Made by a program: the position numbers and the translations under genes. DNA of 64,000 bases from Candidatus Palauibacter polyketidifaciens (GTDB taxonomy: Bacteria; Gemmatimonadota; Gemmatimonadetes; Palauibacterales; Palauibacteraceae), in assembly GCF_947581785.1 (NCBI RefSeq), contig NZ_CANPVO010000025.1:1-64000 (forward strand), in the 5' to 3' direction. The notes under the pieces were generated by a model, which saw nothing but the letters and a program-made list of their open reading frames with translations, was not told where the DNA came from and did not search any database. Position 1 is the stretch's first letter. Each line of letters opens with the position of its first letter. This document shows positions 32,758 through 41,496 of the stretch, piece by piece.

Positions 32758-34482
32758 GTGCACGAGTCCCTGCAGGAGGTGCGGCTTCTGCATGGGCTTC
32801 CCGGGCGGATGCGGGACGGCGTGCGGCTTTCGGCGGATGTCTATCTGCCGGCTTCCGGAGGCCCCTTCCCCACCATCCTGACGCGGACGCCGTACGAGAG
32901 CGGCCGGGACGTGTTCATCGAGACCGGCATCTGGTGGGCGGAGCGCGGGTACGCGTTCGTGGTCCAGGACTGTCGCGGCCGGTTCGGGTCCGAGGGCGTG
33001 TTCCACGCGTATCTCCCCGAGATCGAGGATGGGTACGACACGCTGGAGTGGGTGGCGGGGCAGGCGTGGTGCAACGGGAAGATCGGGATGTGGGGGCGCA
33101 GCTACGGCGGCCTCACGCAGTGGCTCAGCGCGCCGCTCGGAAGCCCGCACCTCGCCTGCATGGCGCCGCACGTGATCTGCGACGACCACTTCGGCGACTG
33201 TCACTACCTGGGCGGCGCCTTCCAGTTGCTCCTCTCGCTCGGCGCGGCCGCGATCTGGGAGACAAACCTCGCGATCGTGACCGGCAGGCAGGCCGCCCGC
33301 CTGTTCCAGAACCCGAAGTTCTGGGCCCACCTGCCGATCATCGAGATGGACGAGCGCGCGATCGGGCGGAAGATCCCGTACTGGCGGGAGTGGCTGGAGC
33401 ACCCGACGCGGGACGAGTACTGGCGCCGCTTCAGGGTCACTGATCAATACGGCGGTGTCACGGCGCCGGGGTTTCAGCAGGGCGGGTGGTACGATGCGTA
33501 TGCGGGGTCGGCGCTCCGCAACCACGAGGGGATGACGGCGGGAGCCGCGACTTCCCGGGCCCGCGCGCAGAACCGGACGCTCATCGGCCCCTGGTCGCAC
33601 GAAGTCCCGGAGACGAGGACGGTCGGGGATCTCGACTTCGGACCCGACGCCTGGGTGGACGTGCGGGAGGAGGAGCGGCGCTGGTTCGACTGGCAGCTTC
33701 GCGGCGTGGACGACGGGATCGGCGACGACCCGCCGCTGCGCTGGTTCACGACGGGCGCCGATCGGTGGCGCGAGGGCGCGGAATGGCCGCCGCCGGGGAC
33801 GGAGGAGGTGCCCTGGTATCTGCGCAGCCACGGGCGCGCGAACCGGAGCGGCGACGCCTGGCTGGATCCGGAGCCGCCGGGGGACGAGCCGCCGGATCGC
33901 TTCGAGTACGATCCCCGCGACCCGGCGCCGTCGCTCGGGGGCAACCTCTCTTCCCGGCTGATCACGACCCACGCCGAGACGCCGATGCGGGGCGGCCCCG
34001 TCGAGCAGGCGCCGCTCGAGCGGCGGCCCGACGTGCTCGTCTACACCTCGCGGGCCCTGGAGAGCGATCTGGAGGTCACGGGGCCGGTCGAGGTCGTGCT
34101 CTACGCCGAGTCGTCGGCGCGCGACACGGACTTCGTGGCGCGGGTGACGGACGTCGATCCGGCCGGAGGATCGTTCGTCCTCACGGAGGGGATTCTGCGC
34201 GCGCGGTATCGTGGCGGGCTCGACCGAACGGAGCTTCTGGAGCCGAACGTAGCAACGGAGTTCCGCATCCAGCTCTATCCGATGAGCCACGTGTTCCGCG
34301 CTGGCCACCGGATCCGGCTTCAGATCACGAGCAGCTGCTTCCCCCGCTTCAGCCGCAACCTCAACACGGGAGAGGACGTGGGGACCGGCACGCGCATGCG
34401 GACGGCCCGCAACACGGTCCTGCACTCCGCCGCATATCCTTCATGCGTGCGGCTTCCCGTCGCGACGGCGCCATTCGGCTGA
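32758..34482 (+). CDS. CocE/NonD-family alpha/beta-hydrolase
   Basis: 574 aa from GTG 32758. The N-terminal alpha/beta-hydrolase domain has MRDGVRLSADVYLPA, the oxyanion context RTPY, and nucleophile Ser115 in MWGRSYGG; the Asp is in GGWYDAYAG and the His in GPWSHE. The C-terminal 200 residues are the jelly-roll domain of the X-prolyl dipeptidyl-peptidase/cocaine-esterase group (LEVTGPVEVVLYAESSARDTDFVARVTDV). Probably cytoplasmic, as no signal peptide is visible. Substrate could be an ester, acyl amide or peptide. Confidence 0.9.
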   Translation: MHESLQEVRLLHGLPGRMRDGVRLSADVYLPASGGPFPTILTRTPYESGRDVFIETGIWWAERGYAFVVQDCRGRFGSEGVFHAYLPEIEDGYDTLEWVAGQAWCNGKIGMWGRSYGGLTQWLSAPLGSPHLACMAPHVICDDHFGDCHYLGGAFQLLLSLGAAAIWETNLAIVTGRQAARLFQNPKFWAHLPIIEMDERAIGRKIPYWREWLEHPTRDEYWRRFRVTDQYGGVTAPGFQQGGWYDAYAGSALRNHEGMTAGAATSRARAQNRTLIGPWSHEVPETRTVGDLDFGPDAWVDVREEERRWFDWQLRGVDDGIGDDPPLRWFTTGADRWREGAEWPPPGTEEVPWYLRSHGRANRSGDAWLDPEPPGDEPPDRFEYDPRDPAPSLGGNLSSRLITTHAETPMRGGPVEQAPLERRPDVLVYTSRALESDLEVTGPVEVVLYAESSARDTDFVARVTDVDPAGGSFVLTEGILRARYRGGLDRTELLEPNVATEFRIQLYPMSHVFRAGHRIRLQITSSCFPRFSRNLNTGEDVGTGTRMRTARNTVLHSAAYPSCVRLPVATAPFG

Positions 34483-34551
34483 GCGTCGCCGCCGGGCTGG
34501 GCGTCGCCTCGCCGGCATCGTCATTTTGCCGGCATCGCCGCCTCCCCGGCG

Positions 34552-35520
34552 TCAGAGCGAGGCTCGAAGGGCTTCCTCGTAGTCGGGCGCGTGTAGCAGG
34601 AAGGCGTCGTGCCCGGCGTCCGAGTTCAGAATCCGCAGGTGCGAGGGCGCGCCGATCCGATTTGCGGTCTCCCGGAGCAGCCAGGGCGGCACCAGCGTGT
34701 CCTCCTCCCACCCGATGAGCCAGGCGGGGACGCCGAGTTCCTCCGGACGCAGGTCGCACAGATCGACCGAAGCCGACAGCGTCAGAAAGGTCTCCGCCGG
34801 GAACCGATCCGCAAACTCCCGTCCCCGTTCCTCCAGGTAGCGGCCAACGGCGTAGACCGGGGCGCCATCCTCCCACTCCCAGTCGTGCGGGAAGCGGGCG
34901 TCGAGCCCGGCCGCCGACTTGTAGGTCGTGAACGCCAGCGCCCTGGCGAGAGCCACGCCTTCGCTCCCCCGGCCGTGCCGGAGCGCGAACTCGACGATCC
35001 ACCGTTGCACCGCGTGTATTCCGATGGCCTGCGGATGGCCGCGGTGCGCCGCGCCGATCAGAACGACGCCGCCAACACGGGCGGGATGGCGGACCCCCAT
35101 CGCCAGCGCGACCATCCCCCCGTACGAGGCGCCCAGCATGCGGTGGGCCCGTTCGACGCCGAGGTGGCGCAGCACAACCGCCACGGCCTCCGCCTGATCG
35201 CCGGGCGTGATGTGAATCCGGTCCGGCGAAAGACCCTTCGAAGGGTCGGCGAACTCCGTCGACTCGAACGTCCCGGGAGACCCGAGGAAGTCGATCGCGA
35301 GCAGCCGCCAGCGGTTGGTATCGATGGCCAGATCCGGGCCCACCAGCTTCCGCCACCAGCCGGGCGCTGGATCCAGGACGTTCGCGCAGACGTGGCGGTC
35401 GGCGGAGATCCCCCCCATGGCGACGAGCAGCGGCGCGCCCTCGGGCCCGGCGAGCTCGTAGCGCACCCGGAAGCGAGCGTCGACCCCGGCCGCGAATTCC
35501 GGCCTCCACTCCGCCGGCAT
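34552..35520 (-). CDS. metX: Homoserine O-acyltransferase (MetX)
   Basis: About 322 aa. Nucleophile in GASYGGMVALAMG (Ser122), N-terminal LVAMGGISADRHV, and C-terminal LNSDAGHDAFLL supplying the catalytic His, as in the alpha/beta-hydrolase MetX family. It activates homoserine by acetylation or succinylation, the first committed step to methionine. The ATG at 35520 has GGAGGGG upstream; a TTG at 35562 behind GGAGAAG is a possible earlier start, and the long open frame above that lies inside a riboswitch. A SAM-I riboswitch on the same strand ends 108 nt before the start. Confidence 0.88.
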   Translation of the reverse strand: MPAEWRPEFAAGVDARFRVRYELAGPEGAPLLVAMGGISADRHVCANVLDPAPGWWRKLVGPDLAIDTNRWRLLAIDFLGSPGTFESTEFADPSKGLSPDRIHITPGDQAEAVAVVLRHLGVERAHRMLGASYGGMVALAMGVRHPARVGGVVLIGAAHRGHPQAIGIHAVQRWIVEFALRHGRGSEGVALARALAFTTYKSAAGLDARFPHDWEWEDGAPVYAVGRYLEERGREFADRFPAETFLTLSASVDLCDLRPEELGVPAWLIGWEEDTLVPPWLLRETANRIGAPSHLRILNSDAGHDAFLLHAPDYEEALRASL

Positions 35521-35628
35521 CGCGACGGCACCCCTCCGACCCTCCGGCAGCACGGCGTTCAATCGGCTTCTCCATGTTTTGCGCGACGCCAACTCCGGAG
35601 CAGCCGACCGACCCGTGCGGGTGCGACG

Positions 35629-35749
35629 CTCATCTCTCGGATCCCCGTTCAAGGGTCCGCAGGAGTTGGCACCGCTGGGCTGCGCGTGAACGCGCGTGCC
35701 CCGGTTGCCCCGGCTTCAAAGGGCCCGTCCCTCAGCCGGTCTCGATGAG
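35629..35749 (-). ncRNA. SAM-I (S-box) riboswitch controlling metX
   Basis: Read on the minus strand, the P1 arms are CTCATC and GATGAG. Between them come the SAM-I core elements in order: GAGACCGG, GAGGGACGGGCCC, GCCGGGGCAACC, and GGTGCCAACTCCTGC. It lies directly upstream of metX. No terminator with a T-tract is apparent, so control of translation initiation or Rho-type termination is as likely as intrinsic attenuation. Confidence 0.88.
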
Positions 35750-35831
35750 TAGCGGCCGAACCTGGCGGCTTCGGCAGCGGAGGTCAACTTGACGCGCGGC
35801 CCACGACCCTGTAGCCTCTGCGCCCTCAACG

Positions 35832-35944
35832 CTCATCGAGACCGGTCGAGGGACAGGCCCGAAGACACCGGGGCAACCTGTGGAAGGTGGCTCTTCCACT
35901 GATGTGCCAACTCCTGCGACGGATGTGATCCGTTGGTAGATGAG
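35832..35944 (+). ncRNA. SAM-I (S-box) riboswitch controlling the aspartokinase-asd-metY genes
   Basis: P1 arms CTCATC (35832) and GATGAG (ending 35944) enclose GAGACCGG, GAGGGACAGGCCC, GACACCGGGGCAACC, a TGGAAG...CTTCCA helix, GTGCCAACTCCTGC and GGATG...ATCC. This is a second SAM-I aptamer, divergent from the first and sharing its core almost base for base. It lies about 100 nt before the TTG start of the aspartokinase-like gene. Confidence 0.9.
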
Positions 35945-36042
35945 TCGCCCGCCGCGCTTCGTTAGCACGGCAGCTGTCGTTTCCAGGGCGTCGCTTCTCC
36001 GGAGTCCGCTGAGTGTGAATCGAGACTCGGGGAGGCGTTTCA

Positions 36043-36822
36043 TTGCGCGAAGTTCGCCGCGTTCACGTACTCAAATTCGGCTCATCCGTGCTGGCGCGTC
36101 CGGCCGCGTACCGGTCGGTGGCCGAGGAGATCCGGGCCGAAGTCGCCGGTGGCGCGAACGTCGTCGCGGTCGTGTCGGCCATGGGTGACACAACCGACGA
36201 TCTGCTCGCCGCGGCGCGCGAAGTCGCTCCGTCGCTCCCGGACGATCTCATGGGGTCGCTTCTGGCGACGGGCGAAGAAGCGTCCGTCGCCCTGCTCCGC
36301 CTCGCGCTGGCGACGGCCGGCGTGCGCGCCGTGGGCATGTCGTTCTGGCACCTGCCCGTCCGCACGCAGGGTCCGCTGGGATCCGCCGATCCGGTGGCGG
36401 TGGATGCCCGCCGGATCGAGACGACCTTCGCGGCCCACGATGCGATCGTCCTTCCCGGGTTCGTGGGCGTCGACGAGACCGGGGTGACGTCGCTGCTGGG
36501 GAGGGGAGGATCCGATCTCACGGCCCTCTTCCTGGGCCACGCGCTCGGCGCGACAGAGGTTCGCCTCGTGAAGGATGTGGACGGGATCTTCCCGGCCGAT
36601 CCGAAGCGGTTCCCCGACATCGCGCCGCTGCGCACGGCGACGTGGAGAGAGGCCCGGCGGACGGCCGGTGGCGTCGTCCAGGACCGGGCGCTGCGTTTCG
36701 CCGAAGACCACCGAATCCCGTTCCGCGTCGCGGCCCCCGGCGGCACCGGCACGTGGGTCGGCCGGCACGACCCGGCACATGACCGCAACAGCGGCCGGAA
36801 AGCGAGCGCCCGATGCGCATGA
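36043..36822 (+). CDS. Aspartokinase-like kinase without an ACT domain
   Basis: 259 aa from TTG 36043, with GGGGAGG about 10 nt upstream. The amino-acid-kinase fold shows VLKFGSSVL near the start, LLATGEEASVALL, the Asp/substrate motif LLGRGGSDLTALFLG and KDVDGIFPADPK. It ends after the catalytic domain, so the regulatory ACT domains of common aspartokinases are missing; control may rest on the riboswitch alone. Predicted to make aspartyl-phosphate for the asd gene, which overlaps it by 10 bp. Confidence 0.8.
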   Translation: MREVRRVHVLKFGSSVLARPAAYRSVAEEIRAEVAGGANVVAVVSAMGDTTDDLLAAAREVAPSLPDDLMGSLLATGEEASVALLRLALATAGVRAVGMSFWHLPVRTQGPLGSADPVAVDARRIETTFAAHDAIVLPGFVGVDETGVTSLLGRGGSDLTALFLGHALGATEVRLVKDVDGIFPADPKRFPDIAPLRTATWREARRTAGGVVQDRALRFAEDHRIPFRVAAPGGTGTWVGRHDPAHDRNSGRKASARCA

Positions 36823-37853
36823 CCCGTCGGTTGGACGAACGCCTGCCGGTCGCCGTCCTGGGCGCGACCGGGATCGTCGGACAGCGGCTGATCCGGATGC
36901 TGGACGGGCACCCCTCCCTCCGGCTCGCCTCCGTCGCGGCATCGGAGAGGCGCGCGGGCGAGAGGTACGGCAACGCCGTCCGTTGGAGCCTCGGCGGCGA
37001 CCCGCCCCCGGAGGCGGCCGGACTGCCGCTCCGCGTCGTCACGGACCCACCGGAATGCCGGATCGTGCTGTCCGCGCTTCCGTCGGGGGTGGCGCGCGAA
37101 CTCGAGCCGGCGCTCGCGGAGGCCGGGCACATCGTGAGCACGAACGCCTCGGTTCACCGGCTGAGGGCGGACGTGCCGCTGCTGGTGCCGGAGGTCAACC
37201 CGCAGGCGCTGGCCCTCACCGCCGAACAACCCTGGTCGGAAGGGGGAGGCCGGCTCGTCGCCAACCCGAACTGCGTGGTTGCGGGACTGGCGCTGGCCCT
37301 CGCCCCGCTGCACGACGCCTTCGGGATCGAGGCCGCCACGGTCGTCACCCTCCAGGCGGTGACCGGCGGCGGCCTGACCGGAGTCGGTTCCGTCCAGATC
37401 GGGGGAAACGCCATCCCCTGGATCCCCGGCGAGGAAGAGAAGATCGAACCGGAACTCAACAAGATCCTGGGGTCGGAGATCGCCGTGGCGGTGAGCGTCA
37501 ATCGAGTCGCGGTGCTTGACGGCCACACGGCGAACGTGTTCCTGAAGTTCGCGTCCCCGGCGAGTCCGGGAGCCGCGGCCCGGGCGCTGGCGGAGTTCCG
37601 GGCTCCGCCGTCGCTGCCGGCCCTGCCTTCGCTTCCCGAACGGCCGCTCATCGTGCGCTCGGAGCCGGACCGTCCGCAGCCGCGCCTGGACATCGGCGCG
37701 GCCGGCGGGATGGCGGCGAGCGTGGGCAGGATCCGCGCCGCGCCGCCGCACGACCTCGCAATGACCGTGGTCGCGCACAACGGCGTCCGGGGCGCGGCCG
37801 GCGCCTGTTTGGCCAACGCCGAATTCTGTCTCGCGGGCTGCGCGCGGGGCTGA
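36813..37853 (+). CDS. asd: Aspartate-semialdehyde dehydrogenase
   Basis: 346 aa. NADP motif AVLGATGIVGQRLIRML at the N-terminus; catalytic Cys154 in VANPNCVVAGLALAL; LQAVTGGGLTGVGS; and HTANVFLKF near the substrate site. The NPNC form and the length match the archaeal/fungal-type branch of ASA dehydrogenase. Supplies aspartate semialdehyde toward homoserine; a homoserine dehydrogenase is not in the window. Confidence 0.9.
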   Translation: MRMTRRLDERLPVAVLGATGIVGQRLIRMLDGHPSLRLASVAASERRAGERYGNAVRWSLGGDPPPEAAGLPLRVVTDPPECRIVLSALPSGVARELEPALAEAGHIVSTNASVHRLRADVPLLVPEVNPQALALTAEQPWSEGGGRLVANPNCVVAGLALALAPLHDAFGIEAATVVTLQAVTGGGLTGVGSVQIGGNAIPWIPGEEEKIEPELNKILGSEIAVAVSVNRVAVLDGHTANVFLKFASPASPGAAARALAEFRAPPSLPALPSLPERPLIVRSEPDRPQPRLDIGAAGGMAASVGRIRAAPPHDLAMTVVAHNGVRGAAGACLANAEFCLAGCARG

Positions 37854-37971
37854 TCGACACGGAGTACAGCTCCGCGTTCGACGGCCGTCCCGCAGCGACG
37901 AAACGATCGGCCGGAGGCGCGGATATTCACCGCCCGAGAGATCGGGCCCCATTGGAGAGAAGACGGAGATC

Positions 37972-39267
37972 ATGAGAGACGAGACCGTAGCAATCCACCT
38001 CGGATACGAATCCGAGCCCACGACGCACGCGGTCGCGGTGCCGCTGTACCAGACCGTGGCGTACGAGTTCGACGACGCGCAGCACGGCGCGGACCTCTTC
38101 AACCTCGAGGTCGAAGGCAACATCTATTCCCGCATCATGAACCCCACGCAGGCCGTCCTTGAGGAGCGACTCGCCCAGCTCGAACGCGGCCTGGCGACGC
38201 TTGCGCTCTCCTCCGGCAGCGCGGCCGTCAACTACTCGATCCTCAATCTCGCCGCCTCGGGCGACAACATCGTCTCGGTGCCCCAGTTGTACGGCGGCAC
38301 CTACACGCTCTTCGCCCACATGCTCCCGCAGCTGGGGATCGAAGTGCGCTTCGCCGAGGGCGACGGCCCGGACGACCTGGCCAAGCTGATCGATGACCGT
38401 ACGAAGGCGGTGTTCGTCGAGAGCATCGGAAACCCGGCGGGCAACATCGTGGACCTCGCGGCCGTCGCCGACGTGGCGCACGCCCACGGCGTCGCCACCA
38501 TCGTCGACAACACGGTCGCCACGCCCGCGCTCCTCAAGCCGATCGAACACGGCTTCGACATCGTCGTGCACTCGCTGACGAAGTACATCGGCGGGCACGG
38601 CAACTCCCTCGGCGGCGCGATCGTCGATTCCGGGGAATTCCCGTGGACCGAGCACGCGAGCCGCTATCCGCAGTTCACGACGCCGGAGCCCAGCTACCAC
38701 GGGGTCGTCTACACGGAGGCGCTCGGGCCGGCCGCCTACATCGGGCGGGCGCGCACGGTACCGCTGCGCAACACGGGGTCGGCGATCTCGCCCTTCAACG
38801 CGTTCCAGATCATCCAGGGGATCCAGACACTGAACCTCCGCATCGAGCGCCACTCCGAGAACGCGCTGGCGGTGGCGAAGCACTTGGAGGACCACCCGGT
38901 CGTGGAGTGGGTGAGCTACGCCGGACTGCCGGGCGATCCGTACCACGAGCTGGCCCTGAAGTACCTGGGCGGCCGGGCCTCGGGGATCCTGACCTTCGGG
39001 GTGAAGGGCGGCTTCGAGGCGGGCGTGAAGTTCTACGACGCGCTCGAGCTGTTCAAGCGGCTCGTGAACATCGGGGATGCCAAGTCGCTGGCGTGCCACC
39101 CGGCCTCCACGACGCACCGGCAGCTCACCGAGGAAGAGCAGATCAGCGTCGGCGTGCGTCCGGAGACCATCCGGCTCTCCGTAGGCATCGAGCACATCGA
39201 TGACATCATCGAGGACCTCGACCGCGCGCTGGACGTGGCGGCGTCCGCCCGGCCGGTCGCCGCATGA
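37972..39267 (+). CDS. metY: O-acetylhomoserine sulfhydrylase (MetY family)
   Basis: 431 aa. Typical MetY length and features: ETVAIHLGYESEPTTHAVAVPLYQTVAYEF, IYSRIMNPTQAVLEERLA, the PLP lysine Lys204 in HSLTKYIGGHGNSLGG, and the C-terminal LACHPASTTHRQLTEEEQ that distinguishes sulfhydrylases from cystathionine gamma-synthase. Converts O-acylhomoserine plus sulfide to homocysteine. A 118-bp gap after asd may hold its own promoter; it belongs functionally with metX on the other strand. Confidence 0.92.
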   Translation: MRDETVAIHLGYESEPTTHAVAVPLYQTVAYEFDDAQHGADLFNLEVEGNIYSRIMNPTQAVLEERLAQLERGLATLALSSGSAAVNYSILNLAASGDNIVSVPQLYGGTYTLFAHMLPQLGIEVRFAEGDGPDDLAKLIDDRTKAVFVESIGNPAGNIVDLAAVADVAHAHGVATIVDNTVATPALLKPIEHGFDIVVHSLTKYIGGHGNSLGGAIVDSGEFPWTEHASRYPQFTTPEPSYHGVVYTEALGPAAYIGRARTVPLRNTGSAISPFNAFQIIQGIQTLNLRIERHSENALAVAKHLEDHPVVEWVSYAGLPGDPYHELALKYLGGRASGILTFGVKGGFEAGVKFYDALELFKRLVNIGDAKSLACHPASTTHRQLTEEEQISVGVRPETIRLSVGIEHIDDIIEDLDRALDVAASARPVAA

Positions 39268-39369
39268 CCGACCCGAGCGGCCGCCGTTGACCGTCGGGCG
39301 GGGCGCCGGCTACGGTAGCGGACGCCTCGCCCGACCGCGGCAACCTCACCGCAGGAGCGTTTCCATCCC

Positions 39370-41070
39370 TTGAGCGCCCTGGATTGGCTGATCGTCCTCG
39401 GACTGAACGGTGCGATCATCGCCTACGGGCTGCGCCGCGCGCGCGGCACCTCCACGAGCGGCGAGTGGTTCCTGAGTTCGCGCGCGCTTCCGTGGTGGGC
39501 GGTCGGCCTGTCCCTGTTCGCGACGAACATGGACAACTCGGAGTTCGTGTCGGCCACGGGGACGATCGCGAGCGAGGGCCTGCATTTCCTCTCCGCGCAC
39601 ACGTTCGGCGGACTCGTCGGGGTGACGATCGCGACCTTCCTCATCGTCCCCGCCATCTACCGGGCCGGGCTGTACACCAACTCCGAGTACCTCGAGCACC
39701 GCTTCGGTCCGGGGACGCGGGTCCTCGGCGCGCTGATCCAGATCCAGTACCGGACCTCCGTGCTGGGACTCATGATCTGGTCCGTCCATCTCACGCTGGT
39801 CGGGGTCGGCGGCCTGAGGCCGGCACTGTCCTGGGCACTGATCGTGTCACTCGTCCTCCTGTCCGGGGTCTACACGGCCGTGGGCGGGTTGCGGGCCGTC
39901 GTTGCGACGGACGTGCTGCAGAGCGTGCTCGTGATGGCGGGAGGTCTCGCGGTGTGCATCGCCGTGTGGCAGGCCGTGGGCGGCTGGAACGCGATGGTCG
40001 CGCAACTGGAGAGCCTGGGGACGACGGCCGAGGGACTCGCGCCGGGGCTCGCCGCCGCGGACCTGGTCCATGTGAGCGCCTTTCGGGGACGGGACGGGAC
40101 CACGTCGCCCGCCGTCATCTTCATCGCGTGGATCCTCATCTCCTCCGGCTGGTGGACGGTGAGCCACACCTCGACGCAGCGGATGATGGGCGCCCGCTCG
40201 CTGTGGGACATGAAGATGGCGGGGGTCCTGGGTGTCGGCGTGAGCCTCGTCATCCTGCTCTTCACGGGCATGCTCGGGCTCTTCGGGCGGGCGCAGTTCC
40301 CGGTTTTCGCCCGGCCCGACGAAATGTACCCCCACCTGATCTCCACCTACCTCGGGATCGGCGCCAAGGGGCTCGTCGTGGCCGGGGTCGTGAGCGCCGC
40401 GGTGAGCACGTTCGACTCGATGGGCTCTTCGATGTCGGCCGTCTTCACGCGTGATATCTATGCACGCTTCATCTCGCGGGACCGACACGACGCCCACTAC
40501 CTCCGCGTGGGACGCATGGCGACGGTCGCGATCCTGGTGCTGGGGTTCGCCTACTTGCCGCTGATCCTGCGCGCGCCGACGATGCTCGCCGCCTTCCGCT
40601 CGGTCACATCGGTGTTCGTCACGCCGCTCCTCATCGTCTACCTGGTCGGCGCCGTCACGCGCACGAACCGGCGGGTGGGGATGGCCGGCCTGGCGACGGG
40701 GGGGCTGTACGGCGTCGTGGGTTTCGTGGACCGCGAGGTGATCGACGTGTCCTGGCTGCCATCCTGGCTGACCGGTCAGTGGGAGGCGTTCGTGTGGGCG
40801 GTCGCGTTCACGGCCGCCGGCTGCGCCTTTGCGGCGCTCCACCCCCGCTGGCGGGAGACGGTCGGTGTCGGGACGGCCGGTGTCGAGGCGGCTGCCGGCG
40901 ACGCGTCGCCCCCGGGCGCCGACGACTGGCTGGCGAAGAGCTCCGGCGAGCTCGGCCCGATCCGCCTTCACCCCTTCAGCGAACGCGTGCCGCTGTTGGC
41001 CAGCCCCGCGCTCTACACGGGACTTCTCGCCGCGATCTCGGCCTGGCTCGTCTTCGGCGTGTTCTGGTAA
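39370..41070 (+). CDS. Sodium:solute symporter (SSS family)
   Basis: 566 aa from TTG 39370. Around 13 hydrophobic segments; the SSS signatures are SGEWFLSSRALPWWAVGLSLFATN near the N-terminus and GLVVAGVVSAAVSTFDSMGSSMSAVFTRDIYARF in the middle, which carries the Na2-site Ser residues. The last 80 residues are a cytoplasmic loop plus one more segment. Substrate unknown (sugars, amino acids or organic acids in this family). Separated by 120 bp from the following two-subunit symporter. Confidence 0.88.
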   Translation: MSALDWLIVLGLNGAIIAYGLRRARGTSTSGEWFLSSRALPWWAVGLSLFATNMDNSEFVSATGTIASEGLHFLSAHTFGGLVGVTIATFLIVPAIYRAGLYTNSEYLEHRFGPGTRVLGALIQIQYRTSVLGLMIWSVHLTLVGVGGLRPALSWALIVSLVLLSGVYTAVGGLRAVVATDVLQSVLVMAGGLAVCIAVWQAVGGWNAMVAQLESLGTTAEGLAPGLAAADLVHVSAFRGRDGTTSPAVIFIAWILISSGWWTVSHTSTQRMMGARSLWDMKMAGVLGVGVSLVILLFTGMLGLFGRAQFPVFARPDEMYPHLISTYLGIGAKGLVVAGVVSAAVSTFDSMGSSMSAVFTRDIYARFISRDRHDAHYLRVGRMATVAILVLGFAYLPLILRAPTMLAAFRSVTSVFVTPLLIVYLVGAVTRTNRRVGMAGLATGGLYGVVGFVDREVIDVSWLPSWLTGQWEAFVWAVAFTAAGCAFAALHPRWRETVGVGTAGVEAAAGDASPPGADDWLAKSSGELGPIRLHPFSERVPLLASPALYTGLLAAISAWLVFGVFW

Positions 41071-41190
41071 CCGCAGTCGCTGCGCGAGGCGTGACACTGG
41101 CGCGCCGCCCACCCGGGCCGCAGCCTTGGGCGACGCCGAAGTGAAGTCCTGGCAACCCGCAGAAGTTCGGACCCGCACGCTGGGAGACCC

Positions 41191-41496
41191 ATGAATCATC
41201 CCGCAGCAGGCCGCGATCATCTGGAGTACTGGCGCCGCAACCTCCGCTATGTGGGGACGCTCCTCGCGATCTGGGCGCTGGCGTCCTACGGCGCCGGGAT
41301 CGTGTTCGCCGATGCGCTCGACACGATCCGGATCCCGGGCACGGGCTTTCCGCTCGGGTTCTGGTTCGCGCAGCAGGGTGCGATCTACGTCTTCGTCGTC
41401 CTCATCTTCGTCTACGTCTTCCTCATGAACCGGCTCGACCGGGAGTTCGACGTCGACGAGCGTGACGACGTAGCCGGAGAGGAGGGCGCGGCATGA
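41191..41496 (+). CDS. Small subunit of a sodium/solute symporter (DUF4212)
   Basis: 101 aa with two membrane spans: YVGTLLAIWALASYGAGIVFA and GAIYVFVVLIFVYVFLMNRLD, and the family motif YWRRNLRY before the first and GFWFAQQG before the second. The short C-terminus is acidic. Its stop overlaps the start of the large subunit gene by four bases (ATGA), which is the standard arrangement of the DUF4212/VC_2705 acetate-type symporters. Confidence 0.92.
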   Translation: MNHPAAGRDHLEYWRRNLRYVGTLLAIWALASYGAGIVFADALDTIRIPGTGFPLGFWFAQQGAIYVFVVLIFVYVFLMNRLDREFDVDERDDVAGEEGAA

